The translations under genes and the position numbers were made by a program. This document shows positions 16,954 to 24,397 of a stretch of DNA of 64,000 nucleotides, in pieces. The notes beneath the pieces were generated by a model. It saw only the letters and a program-made list of their open reading frames with translations, was not told the origin of the DNA and did no database searches. This DNA comes from CAZNSX01 sp964575845 (lineage in GTDB: Bacteria > UBA8248 > CAZNSX01): NCBI GenBank assembly GCA_964575845.1, contig CAZNSX010000002.1, forward strand, positions 62,001 through 126,000. Reading direction: 5' to 3'. The stretch's first letter is position 1, and each line of letters opens with the position of its first letter.

Positions 16954-17664
16954 ATGATCCTTGAGGTAGAGGGGATTCACTCCGGGTACGGGCCCATCGA
17001 GATCCTGCACGGCGTCTCCCTCTGCGTCAAGCGCTCGGAGATCGTGAGCGTCATCGGCCCCAATGGCTCGGGCAAATCTAGCACATTCAAGACAATCATG
17101 GGATTTCTCGTTCCCACGAGCGGCCGCATACTCTTCAAAGGGCTCGATACCGTTGGGCTGCGCCCCGATGAGGTCATCCATCGTGGCCTGACCTACGTCC
17201 CGCAGGGGCGAATCGTGTTCTCCGATATGACGGTTCTTGAGAACCTGGAGATGGGGGGATTCATCGAGAAGGATAAGAGGAAGGTAAGAAAGTCGGTTGA
17301 GAAGGTTTGCGAGCTCTTTCCCATCCTCAAGGCGCGGCTTAAGCAGAAGGCCGGCACCATGAGCGGGGGCGAACAGCAGATGTTGGCGATGGCCCGTGCC
17401 CTCATGACCGATCCCGCGCTTATCCTGCTGGATGAGCCCTCCTTGGGGCTTGCGCCCCTATTCGTCAATATGATATTCGAGAAGATATTAGAGCTCAGCC
17501 GGAAGACCGGAATGACACTCATGATCGTCGAGCAGAATGCGGCCAAGGCCCTTGAGGTATCCGACAGGGCTTACGCGCTGGATCTCGGTAGAAACCGGTT
17601 TCAGGGAACCGGGAAGGAGCTTCTTGAGAACGAGGAGGTGAGGAGGCTTTACCTTGGTGGCTGA
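16954..17664 (+). CDS. livF: LIV/HAAT ABC transporter ATPase, LivF type (no. 1)
   Basis: 236 residues from the ATG at 16954. The GTG six bases earlier is less likely because the GGAGG that serves the ATG lies right against it. Walker A is GPNGSGKSS, the signature is MSGGEQQMLAMARALM, and Walker B is LILLDEPSLGLAP. GLTYVPQGRIVFSDMTVLENL is the LivF-type Q-loop region. It completes the first transporter. Two aldolase-like genes follow within 45 bases and are probably co-transcribed. Confidence 0.92.
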   Translation: MILEVEGIHSGYGPIEILHGVSLCVKRSEIVSVIGPNGSGKSSTFKTIMGFLVPTSGRILFKGLDTVGLRPDEVIHRGLTYVPQGRIVFSDMTVLENLEMGGFIEKDKRKVRKSVEKVCELFPILKARLKQKAGTMSGGEQQMLAMARALMTDPALILLDEPSLGLAPLFVNMIFEKILELSRKTGMTLMIVEQNAAKALEVSDRAYALDLGRNRFQGTGKELLENEEVRRLYLGG

Positions 17665-17709
17665 GGTATCACATGCAGTGAGAGGGTTTCTGAGCACTGG
17701 AGGATCGCC

Positions 17710-18684
17710 ATGAACTACAAAAAGTCGGAGTCAAAGGAATTCGCGCGTGAAAAGATGAAGGGCCTTTGGGGGGCCCTCACCTACAGCTACAAGCCCGACG
17801 GGAGCCTGGACCTTGTGGGGCTCAAGCGGAACATCCGCTACTACGTGGAGGAGCTCAAGGCTCAGGGGATGTTCTGCGGAGGGTTTGTGGATGAGTTCTG
17901 GTCGCTCACGGTGGAGGAGCGCAAGCAGGCCATCGAGGCCTGCGTGGAGGCCGCCCGCGGGGATATCATGATCGGTGCCATGACGGGCCACCACTGCATG
18001 GGCGACTGCCTGGAGATGACCCGTTTCGCCCAGGATGTGGGGGCCGACATCGCCATCATCATCAACCCCTACCTGGCCGCCCGGACAGAGGAGACAATAT
18101 TCGAGTTCTTCCATTACCTCTGCGAGAGGGTGGAGATAGGCATCTCCCTTTTCAACTCGGGCTATTCGGGCTATTACCTGACGCCCGAACAGATAAGCCG
18201 GCTTGCCGACATTCCCAATGTCTGCGCCATCAAGAATGCCACGATGGACGTGCGGCACACGGGCGAGGTCTTCCGGAGGGCGGGGGACCGCATTGTGGTC
18301 AGCGACCCCGAGGAGGCACACCTCCTCCATAGCGTCCTGTACTTCGGCCAGCAGGTCTTCCATTCGAGCCCCACGCTCCACCTCTACCAGACCCCTGCGG
18401 ACCTCGCCATAAACCGCTACTTCGAGCTGGCCCGAGAGGGCAGGGTGGCCGAGGCTCAGGAGGTTTACGGGAGCCTTGCTCCGGTGCGGGCCCTGGCGCA
18501 CAAGTGGCTCTGGGGGCCCTGGTTTAGGAATCGGCTTCCCATTGCCTACGTCAAATACTGGACGGAGCTTATGGGGCTCGAGGCCAAGGGAGGCGTGCGT
18601 CCGCCGCTCCAGCCCGTTTCGGAGGAAGACGAGGATGCCCTGAGGCACGACCTCGAGGAGGCCGGGCTTCTAGTCAGGAGCTGA
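17710..18684 (+). CDS. Divergent DHDPS/NAL-superfamily aldolase (copy 1)
   Basis: 324 residues, a TIM-barrel class I aldolase of the dihydrodipicolinate synthase/N-acetylneuraminate lyase group. The Schiff-base Lys is K175 in NVCAIKNAT. The pyruvate-binding GTTGE of true DHDPS is replaced by GGFVDEFWSLTVEER (about residues 57-71), and the Tyr of the YNVPGRT motif is Phe (F148 in SLFNSGYSGYY). It should therefore form a Schiff base but with a changed donor pocket, and a lysine-synthesis role is unlikely. It lies between livF and a paralogue that keeps the same changes. Probable role: C-C bond cleavage or formation in the pathway fed by the transporter. Confidence 0.85.
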   Translation: MNYKKSESKEFAREKMKGLWGALTYSYKPDGSLDLVGLKRNIRYYVEELKAQGMFCGGFVDEFWSLTVEERKQAIEACVEAARGDIMIGAMTGHHCMGDCLEMTRFAQDVGADIAIIINPYLAARTEETIFEFFHYLCERVEIGISLFNSGYSGYYLTPEQISRLADIPNVCAIKNATMDVRHTGEVFRRAGDRIVVSDPEEAHLLHSVLYFGQQVFHSSPTLHLYQTPADLAINRYFELAREGRVAEAQEVYGSLAPVRALAHKWLWGPWFRNRLPIAYVKYWTELMGLEAKGGVRPPLQPVSEEDEDALRHDLEEAGLLVRS

Positions 18685-18702
18685 GGTCAGGGGGAGGATG
18701 CC

Positions 18703-19665
18703 ATGAACTACAAGAAATCGGAAGCCAAGGAATACACCCGGGAGCACATGAAGGGCATCTGGGCCGCCATCCCCTGCGCCTTCACCGAAGAGGGGGCGAT
18801 GGACGAGGAGGCCGTGAGGCGCGACATGCGCTACTACATAGATGAGCTCAAGATAGACGGCTTCTTCTGCGGCGGTCTCATCAGCGAGTTCTGGTCCCTC
18901 ACGGTGGAGGAGCGCAGGCGGCTCCAGGAGATCGTGGTCGAGGAGTGCGCGGGCAAGGCCCAGGTCATCGCCCACACGGTCCACCAGAGCGCGGATGAGA
19001 CGGTGTCGCTCACCCGGCACGCCGAGGCCATAGGTGCCGACTACGCAATCCTCATGAACCCCTACTTCGCCGCCAAGAGCGACGAGCACGTGAAGGCCTT
19101 CTTCACATATCTCTGCGGGCGGGTGAACATCGGGGTCTCCCTCTTCAATTCATCCGTCTCGGGCATCACCCTCTCGCCCCGCCTCATCGCGGAGCTCGCG
19201 GGGATAGAGAACATCTGCTGCATCAAGAACCCACAATCGCTCGACCACCACATCGAGACCATGCGGCTCGTCGGAGACAAGATCGTCTGCAGCGAGCCCT
19301 CGGAGAAGTACTGGCTCCTCAACCACGCCTACCTGGGCCAGCAGGTCTTCATGTCGAGCCCCGAGCCCTACCTCTGCCAGAGGCCGGGAAAGCTGACAAT
19401 AAAGGACTACACCGACCTCATCGGCCGGGGAAAGCTCGAGGAGGCGAAAAAGCTCTCCTACGCTCTCGCGGAGGTCAGGACCCTCTATGACAAGTGGATC
19501 ATGATCCCCTGGATGGGGGGGAAGCTTCCCATGGCTTATCTCAAATATTGGGCGGAGCTTCTCGGGATGTCGGGAGGGAAGGTCAGGCCACCCCTTCGGG
19601 ACATCACCCTCCAGGAGAAGGAAGAGTTGAAGGCTGACCTCACCCGCGTGGGCCTCATAAGCTGA
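18703..19665 (+). CDS. Divergent DHDPS/NAL-superfamily aldolase (copy 2)
   Basis: 320 residues, a tandem paralogue of the gene before it. Both open with MNYKKSE-KE and share C56-G-G-x-x-x-E-F-W-S-L-T-V-E-E-R. The Schiff-base Lys is at the same position (K175 in ICCIKNPQS), and Phe replaces the family Tyr (SLFNSSVSG). The tail KLPMAYLKYWAELLGM is also shared. Keeping two diverged copies suggests a heteromer or two related substrates. GGGGAGGATGCC before the ATG and a 19-base gap put it in the same operon. An acyl-CoA dehydrogenase follows. Confidence 0.85.
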   Translation: MNYKKSEAKEYTREHMKGIWAAIPCAFTEEGAMDEEAVRRDMRYYIDELKIDGFFCGGLISEFWSLTVEERRRLQEIVVEECAGKAQVIAHTVHQSADETVSLTRHAEAIGADYAILMNPYFAAKSDEHVKAFFTYLCGRVNIGVSLFNSSVSGITLSPRLIAELAGIENICCIKNPQSLDHHIETMRLVGDKIVCSEPSEKYWLLNHAYLGQQVFMSSPEPYLCQRPGKLTIKDYTDLIGRGKLEEAKKLSYALAEVRTLYDKWIMIPWMGGKLPMAYLKYWAELLGMSGGKVRPPLRDITLQEKEELKADLTRVGLIS

Positions 19666-19696
19666 AGCCGGTCGGACGAGAGAGGGGAGCATTGCA

Positions 19697-20869
19697 ATGG
19701 AATTCACCCTGAGCGAAAAGCAGCTGGCACTCAAGCGTTTGGCTCATGAGTTTGCCGTTCGCGAAGTCCGGCCCATTTCCGCCGAGCGGGACCGCATGCA
19801 GGACCCTGAGGCATGCATGGCATGGGATGTGATTCGAAAGGGCTCCAAGCTCGGGCTTCGCACGCTCTCCATCCCCGAGGAGCACGGGGGAGGGGGGGCC
19901 GATGTTCTCACGGTTGCGATCGTGGCGGAGGAGCTGGGGTGGGGGGATCTGGGCGTTGCCGCCTGCTTCGACCAGACCTGGAAGTACTCTCCGGTCTTCG
20001 TCAACTTCACAACGCCCGAGCAGCGGGAGAAGTTTCTTCCTGAGTTCATGGAAGACGATAGCTACCTGATTTCCGTCGCCATCACCGAGCCCGATTTCGG
20101 CACCGACAACATGTTCCCCTATGATGAGCCTGGGGGCGGGATGATGATGAGCGCGGAGCGGCGTGGGGATGAATACACACTCAACGGCACCAAGATCTTC
20201 ATCTCCAACGGGAGCACGGCCAAGATGTGCATCGTTTACGCGCGTACGGACCGCTCGGTGGGAATCTCCCGCGGCACGACCGCCTTCCTCGTCCCCTCCG
20301 ACACCCCCGGCTTTAAGGTGGGCCGGGTTTTGGATAAGCTCGGCCGGCGGCTCCTCATGAACGCAGAGATCGTATTTGAGAACTGCCGGGTGCCGGCCTT
20401 CAACCGCCTGGGGGAGGAGAACAAGGCTTGGGAGATGCAAACGGGCCGGAACTACGGCCGCGGCGGCTATGGCGCCACGGTGCTCGGCACGGCGCGAGCC
20501 ACGTTCGAGGATACTCTGGAGCATGCCCGCGAGCGGGTCCAGGGCGGAAGGCCCATAATCGAGCACCAGAATGTGGCGCTTGAGCTCGGCGAGATGTACA
20601 TGGGAGTTGAGGCCGCGCGGACGGTGCTGCACCGGGCGGCCTGGGCGGTCGACCATGCCGAGGATTACGACCCGAAGCTTGCCTTTCTCGCCAAGACCTT
20701 CTGCTCGGAGACGGCCTTCCGGGTTGCCACGATGGCAGTGGACATCTTTGCCGGATACGGCTACATGAAGGAGTATCCCATCGAAAAATACATGCGGGAC
20801 ATCATCTCTTTTCTGCATGGCGCGGGAAGCGGGCGCATCTTCCGCCTGAAATGCGCCGCCGCTCTGTGA
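19697..20869 (+). CDS. Acyl-CoA dehydrogenase-family flavoprotein (A)
   Basis: 390 residues with the three-domain ACAD layout: an N-terminal helical part (FTLSEKQLALKRLAHEFAVREVRP), a beta domain with VAITEPDFGTDN, LNGTKIFISNG and FLVPSDTPGFK, and a C-terminal helical part with ERVQGGRPIIEHQNVALELGEMY. These support FAD binding. The usual catalytic Glu motif (YEGT) near the C-terminus reads LHGAGSGR, so the base is missing or placed elsewhere. It probably oxidises, or otherwise acts on, a thioester of the pathway. RBS GAGAGGGGAG; 31 bases after the second aldolase. Confidence 0.88.
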   Translation: MEFTLSEKQLALKRLAHEFAVREVRPISAERDRMQDPEACMAWDVIRKGSKLGLRTLSIPEEHGGGGADVLTVAIVAEELGWGDLGVAACFDQTWKYSPVFVNFTTPEQREKFLPEFMEDDSYLISVAITEPDFGTDNMFPYDEPGGGMMMSAERRGDEYTLNGTKIFISNGSTAKMCIVYARTDRSVGISRGTTAFLVPSDTPGFKVGRVLDKLGRRLLMNAEIVFENCRVPAFNRLGEENKAWEMQTGRNYGRGGYGATVLGTARATFEDTLEHARERVQGGRPIIEHQNVALELGEMYMGVEAARTVLHRAAWAVDHAEDYDPKLAFLAKTFCSETAFRVATMAVDIFAGYGYMKEYPIEKYMRDIISFLHGAGSGRIFRLKCAAAL

Positions 20870-20959
20870 GCGGCCCATTTTGTGGCGGAGAATTTCCGGG
20901 ATGAAGACCACTCTTTTTTCCCCGACGTCCCTTTCTCCGCTCGTCAGGAGGCTTGACCC

Positions 20960-22228
20960 GTGAAAGAGCTGGAAGCCTTCTTCAGCCGGTTTCCCGGAGT
21001 ACCCCCTGAGGTCATCGTGAAGGAAGATGTTCTCAGGCTCGGGGAATCCTTCAGCGAGCCCGCACTCAACGCGGCCGTAGGCTCCCAGCTCAAGGCCTAC
21101 CACATCTTCTCCTTCGACAGGGTTGAGGTGGGGAAGATGGAGAGGGGGGAGAGCCTCCGGGTGCCGGAGGAGATAAGAATAAAGGGTGGGCCCTACCGCC
21201 TCAGGCCCACGATTATCGCCGCGCGCATAGCCTACGATTCCCCCTACCGCGTCGGCCTCTTCGAGGGAAGGCCCGCGCTCTTCAGGGGAAAGAAGCTGCT
21301 TGCGGATGTAGAGTTCCCGAGGAAGCCCCGTTACTATGATGACCTTCTGGAGGACGGCACGCTCTGCTCAGAGCTGATTCCAATGGCCTTCTGGGGACAC
21401 CTGGCGGTCGCGGTCGTCCTGAGGGGTTGTCACTACTGGGGAAGGGGGGAGTGTCTTTTCTGCGACATGAATACGAATTTCCGCCAGCAGAAGGGCTCGG
21501 GAAGGCAGTATACGGCGTACAAGAGCCTGGATAAGGTCATAGAGGTGCTTAGAAAGATATTCCTCGAGAAAAAGGAGCCCGAGAGCCACACGTGGTTTGT
21601 GAGCGGGGGAACTCTGACCAGGAAGGTAGAAGGCTCAAGCGACACGGATTTTTATATCAGTTACATCGAGGCCGGGAAGGCGGCCCTCGGGCACCGCTGG
21701 CCGGTCGTGCTCCAGACAACGGCCAAGGACAAGAAGGCATGCAAGAGGCTTAAACATGCCGGGGTCGATGTACACCACTCAAACTTCGAGGTCTGGGACA
21801 GAAGGCTCTTCAAGGTCCTCTGTCCCGGCAAGGAAAAGCACGTTGGAAGAGAGAAGTGGATAAAGAGGATAGTTGAGTCTGTGGAAATTTTCGGCGAGGG
21901 GAGGGTGTGCCCCACCTTCGTGTCGGGGGTGGAGATGTGCAGGCCCCATGGGTTCAGGAAAGTGTCCGAAGCCGTGAAGTCGACCGGCGAGGGATTTGAT
22001 TTTCTGATGTCCCGTGGGGTCGTTCCCAGGATCACCCAGTGGTGCGTCGAGCCGCTCTCGGCCCTTGGGGGCCAGCCGCCCGCGCCCCTCGAGTACCATG
22101 TCCGGATAGCCGAGGCCTGGTATGAGACCTGGAAGAAGTACAACCTCCCGCCGGTGGGGGGATATGGGCCCATGGGGCCGGGGAGGGCAGTCTACTCGAA
22201 CAGCGCCTTCATGGATATGGGCTCCTGA
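20960..22228 (+). CDS. Radical SAM-like protein with a non-canonical CX7CX2C cluster motif
   Basis: 422 residues from GTG, with AGGAGG eight bases upstream. The putative 4Fe-4S ligands are C157, C165 and C168 in GCHYWGRGECLFCDMN: spacing CX7CX2C instead of CX3CX2C, but with the aromatic residue before the last Cys that radical SAM enzymes show. VSGGTLT (214-220) resembles the SAM-binding GGE strand. NFEVWDRRLFKVLCPGKEKHVGREKW and FVSGVE resemble BioB/HmdB-type proteins. No known family name fits. It may start radical chemistry on a CoA or amino-acid-derived substrate. It lies between two acyl-CoA dehydrogenases and 12 bases before the second. Confidence 0.65.
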   Translation: MKELEAFFSRFPGVPPEVIVKEDVLRLGESFSEPALNAAVGSQLKAYHIFSFDRVEVGKMERGESLRVPEEIRIKGGPYRLRPTIIAARIAYDSPYRVGLFEGRPALFRGKKLLADVEFPRKPRYYDDLLEDGTLCSELIPMAFWGHLAVAVVLRGCHYWGRGECLFCDMNTNFRQQKGSGRQYTAYKSLDKVIEVLRKIFLEKKEPESHTWFVSGGTLTRKVEGSSDTDFYISYIEAGKAALGHRWPVVLQTTAKDKKACKRLKHAGVDVHHSNFEVWDRRLFKVLCPGKEKHVGREKWIKRIVESVEIFGEGRVCPTFVSGVEMCRPHGFRKVSEAVKSTGEGFDFLMSRGVVPRITQWCVEPLSALGGQPPAPLEYHVRIAEAWYETWKKYNLPPVGGYGPMGPGRAVYSNSAFMDMGS

Positions 22229-22240
22229 GGGGGTAGGAAA

Positions 22241-23401
22241 ATGGACTTCTCTTTTGACGAGGCCCAGAGGGCACTGCAGGGTATGGCGCGGGACTTCGCC
22301 TTGAAGGTAATCCGGCCGAGGAGCCTTGAGCTTGACCGGATTCAAGAGCCGGGGAAGTGCTTCTCGTGGGGAATAATCGAAGAGGGCTCCAAGCTCGGGC
22401 TTAGAACGCTGGTCGTGCCTGAGGAGTACGGCGGGGGCGGGGCGGACCTCGTGACCGTGTGTATTGTGGGTGAGGAGCTTGGGTACGGAGACCTCGGAAT
22501 TGCCGCCTGTTTCAACCAGTGCTGGTGTTTTTCTCGCGTTTTGGCTTTGCTTACCACTAAGATTCAGCGGGAGCGCTTTCTCAAGCCATTTATGGAAGAC
22601 CATCGCTTCCTTCTGGCCCAGGCGATGACCGAGCCTGACGCGGGCACAGATAACATCCTCCCTTACGATGCCCCCGATGGCGGCTATACCATGTCAGCGA
22701 CTCCGGACGGGGACCACTTCCTTCTGAACGGCACCAAGGTTTTCATCACCAATGGCGGGGTGGCGAAACTATACATCGTCAATACTCGAACCGACCGACG
22801 GGTCGGGATCTCAAAGGGGACAACCCTATTCCTCGTTCCCGCGGATACCCCCGGCCTCACGGCGGCTCGCTACATAGACAAGCCGGGCCGCAGGTGCGTT
22901 ATGACGGCCGAGCTTCATTTCCAGGATGTCCGGGTGCCGCGGGAGAACATTCTGGGTGACGTTAACCAACCTCCCCCGGGATGGGCCTCCCTGGCCGGGA
23001 GGCATTTCTACGGGGTCATGGCCGTGGGCACGGCCCGGGGCGCGTTCGAGATGGCCCTTGAGCATGCCAGGGAGCGGGTCCAGGGTGGAAAGCCCATACG
23101 GGAGCACCAGGCAATCAAGCTGATGCTGGGCGAGATGTGGATGCTGCTTGAGACGGCCCGCTGCGTGGCGCTCCGGGCAGCCTGGCTCGCGGACCGTTAT
23201 GATGACCCTAAGATTCATCCCTGGGCAAAGGACGTCTGCGTTGAGTATTCCTTTAAGGTGTGCCAGATGGCCATGGAAATTTTCGGGGGCTACGGCTTCA
23301 CCCGGGAGAATCCTGTTGAGAAATTCTATCGGGATGTCATGTCATACCGGCATCCTCAACCCACCAATGTCGTCCGGATGCGAATAGCCGACCATATTTA
23401 G
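22241..23401 (+). CDS. Acyl-CoA dehydrogenase-family flavoprotein (B)
   Basis: 386 residues, clearly paralogous to the enzyme on the other side of the radical SAM gene: FSFDEAQRALQGMARDFALKVIRPRSLELDRIQEPGKCFSWGIIEEGSKLGLRTL, then AMTEPDAGTDN, LNGTKVFITNG, and RERVQGGKPIREHQAIKLMLGEMW. At the C-terminus the YEGT-type motif reads SYRHPQPTN, again without the usual Glu. A heteromeric pair (A plus B) is plausible. AGGGGGTAGGAAA precedes the ATG. It is the last gene of the run that begins with the LIV binding protein at 13104. Confidence 0.88.
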   Translation: MDFSFDEAQRALQGMARDFALKVIRPRSLELDRIQEPGKCFSWGIIEEGSKLGLRTLVVPEEYGGGGADLVTVCIVGEELGYGDLGIAACFNQCWCFSRVLALLTTKIQRERFLKPFMEDHRFLLAQAMTEPDAGTDNILPYDAPDGGYTMSATPDGDHFLLNGTKVFITNGGVAKLYIVNTRTDRRVGISKGTTLFLVPADTPGLTAARYIDKPGRRCVMTAELHFQDVRVPRENILGDVNQPPPGWASLAGRHFYGVMAVGTARGAFEMALEHARERVQGGKPIREHQAIKLMLGEMWMLLETARCVALRAAWLADRYDDPKIHPWAKDVCVEYSFKVCQMAMEIFGGYGFTRENPVEKFYRDVMSYRHPQPTNVVRMRIADHI

Positions 23402-23606
23402 TCAAATAAATTTTTCTCTCAAGGAAGCAGATAAGAATCCCGATACAGCCCGCCGTAAGGGTAAGAAGCAAGACCACCGGCAGTAAAACCCCCTCCAAGG
23501 CAGTGCCCCTGGTGACGCCCGGATAGCTACAATTCTTTGAAAATCAATAGACTCATGGACCAATGCAATATGGCTTGAAAGAGCCATCAGTAGGGATTAT
23601 ATTGAT

Positions 23607-23630
23607 ATTACCAATTTATGGTAATACCAA
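23607..23630 (+). promoter_or_regulatory. FadR-subfamily GntR operator
   Basis: TGGTAATACCA at 23619-23629 is an exact palindrome matching the FadR-subfamily operator pattern (TGGTnnnACCA). It overlaps a second perfect repeat, ATTACCA-ATTTA-TGGTAAT, at 23607-23625. The pair lies 38 bases before the GntR start codon, so auto-regulation and control of the following operon are likely. The rest of the 266-base gap is AT-richer than the genes and shows no ORF. Confidence 0.6.
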
Positions 23631-23667
23631 CAAAAAGACCGCTTACTGTCGTTCCTGGGGTTCAAAG

Positions 23668-24393
23668 ATGACCAAGTTCCACAAAATCTCAAGGCTGAGT
23701 CTTTCCAAAGAGATAGTCCAGCAGGTCAAGCGAAATATCTACGGCGGAAGCCTCAAGCCCGGCGAGAAGCTCCCCTCAGAGAGGGAGCTTGCGAGGCTCT
23801 TCGGGGTGGGGAGGCCGTCCGTGAGGGAAGCCCTGAACCAACTGGAAGCCCTGGGGCTGGTCGAGATCCGCAGCTTTGATGGAATATATGTGAGGTCTGC
23901 GTCCCCAGACTCTCTGGCGAACTCTCTCAGGGAGATGATTTTTTACGAGTCCAAAAACATTCTGGACTTCCTGGAGGTTCGCAAGGTATTCGAGTCCTGG
24001 AGCGTGAAAAAGGCCATTGACATGGCTTCTGAGAGTGAAATCGAGAGCCTCCGCAAGAGCCTGGAGGGTATGGGTGCAGCCCTTGAAAGAGGGGAGCCCT
24101 TTGATGAGCTGGATGCAGAGTTTCACTCCAAGATCGTGAAGGCTACCCACAATAACGTCCTCGTGCACCTGCTCGAAAATTTCACCTCTCTTTTCTACTC
24201 TCTGGAGAGCTTCAAAAGGGCGTTTTCAAGACAGGCGGACAAGCGTGCCATCTATGACCAGCATCTGAGGGTCTTTCAGGCTATCGAGGCTCGCAATAGG
24301 GAGCTGGCCGAAAGCTCCATCCTGGAGCACCTGGAATATGTGAGCAGTGTGGTGAGTCAGATAGATTTTCCGGGGGGTGAGGGAAGGCGGTGA
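23668..24393 (+). CDS. GntR/FadR-family transcriptional regulator
   Basis: 241 residues from the ATG at 23668; earlier in-frame starts would run through the operator. The N-terminal winged helix-turn-helix has SLKPGEKLPSERELARLFGVGRPSVREALNQLEALGLVEIR. The C-terminal FCD ligand domain keeps the metal/acid ligand residues: Asp and His in ELDAEFHSKIVKATHN, His in YDQHLRVFQAIEARN, and His in SILEHLEYV. It should be a dimer that binds the TGGTAATACCA palindrome upstream and releases it on binding an organic acid. The nearest gene is 4 bases away, so it heads the operon that carries the phosphatase-fold enzyme and the TTT transporter. Confidence 0.92.
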   Translation: MTKFHKISRLSLSKEIVQQVKRNIYGGSLKPGEKLPSERELARLFGVGRPSVREALNQLEALGLVEIRSFDGIYVRSASPDSLANSLREMIFYESKNILDFLEVRKVFESWSVKKAIDMASESEIESLRKSLEGMGAALERGEPFDELDAEFHSKIVKATHNNVLVHLLENFTSLFYSLESFKRAFSRQADKRAIYDQHLRVFQAIEARNRELAESSILEHLEYVSSVVSQIDFPGGEGRR

Positions 24394-24397
24394 GCGG

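Noticed and set aside
17710..18684. Assigning dapA (lysine synthesis) to the DHDPS-like genes
   Set aside because: Thr and Tyr residues needed for the DHDPS reaction are absent and the genes sit in a catabolic operon.
19655..21103. Long minus-strand ORF (482 codons) opposite acyl-CoA dehydrogenase A
   Set aside because: Low-complexity shadow translation. The plus strand has a complete family enzyme with a ribosome site.
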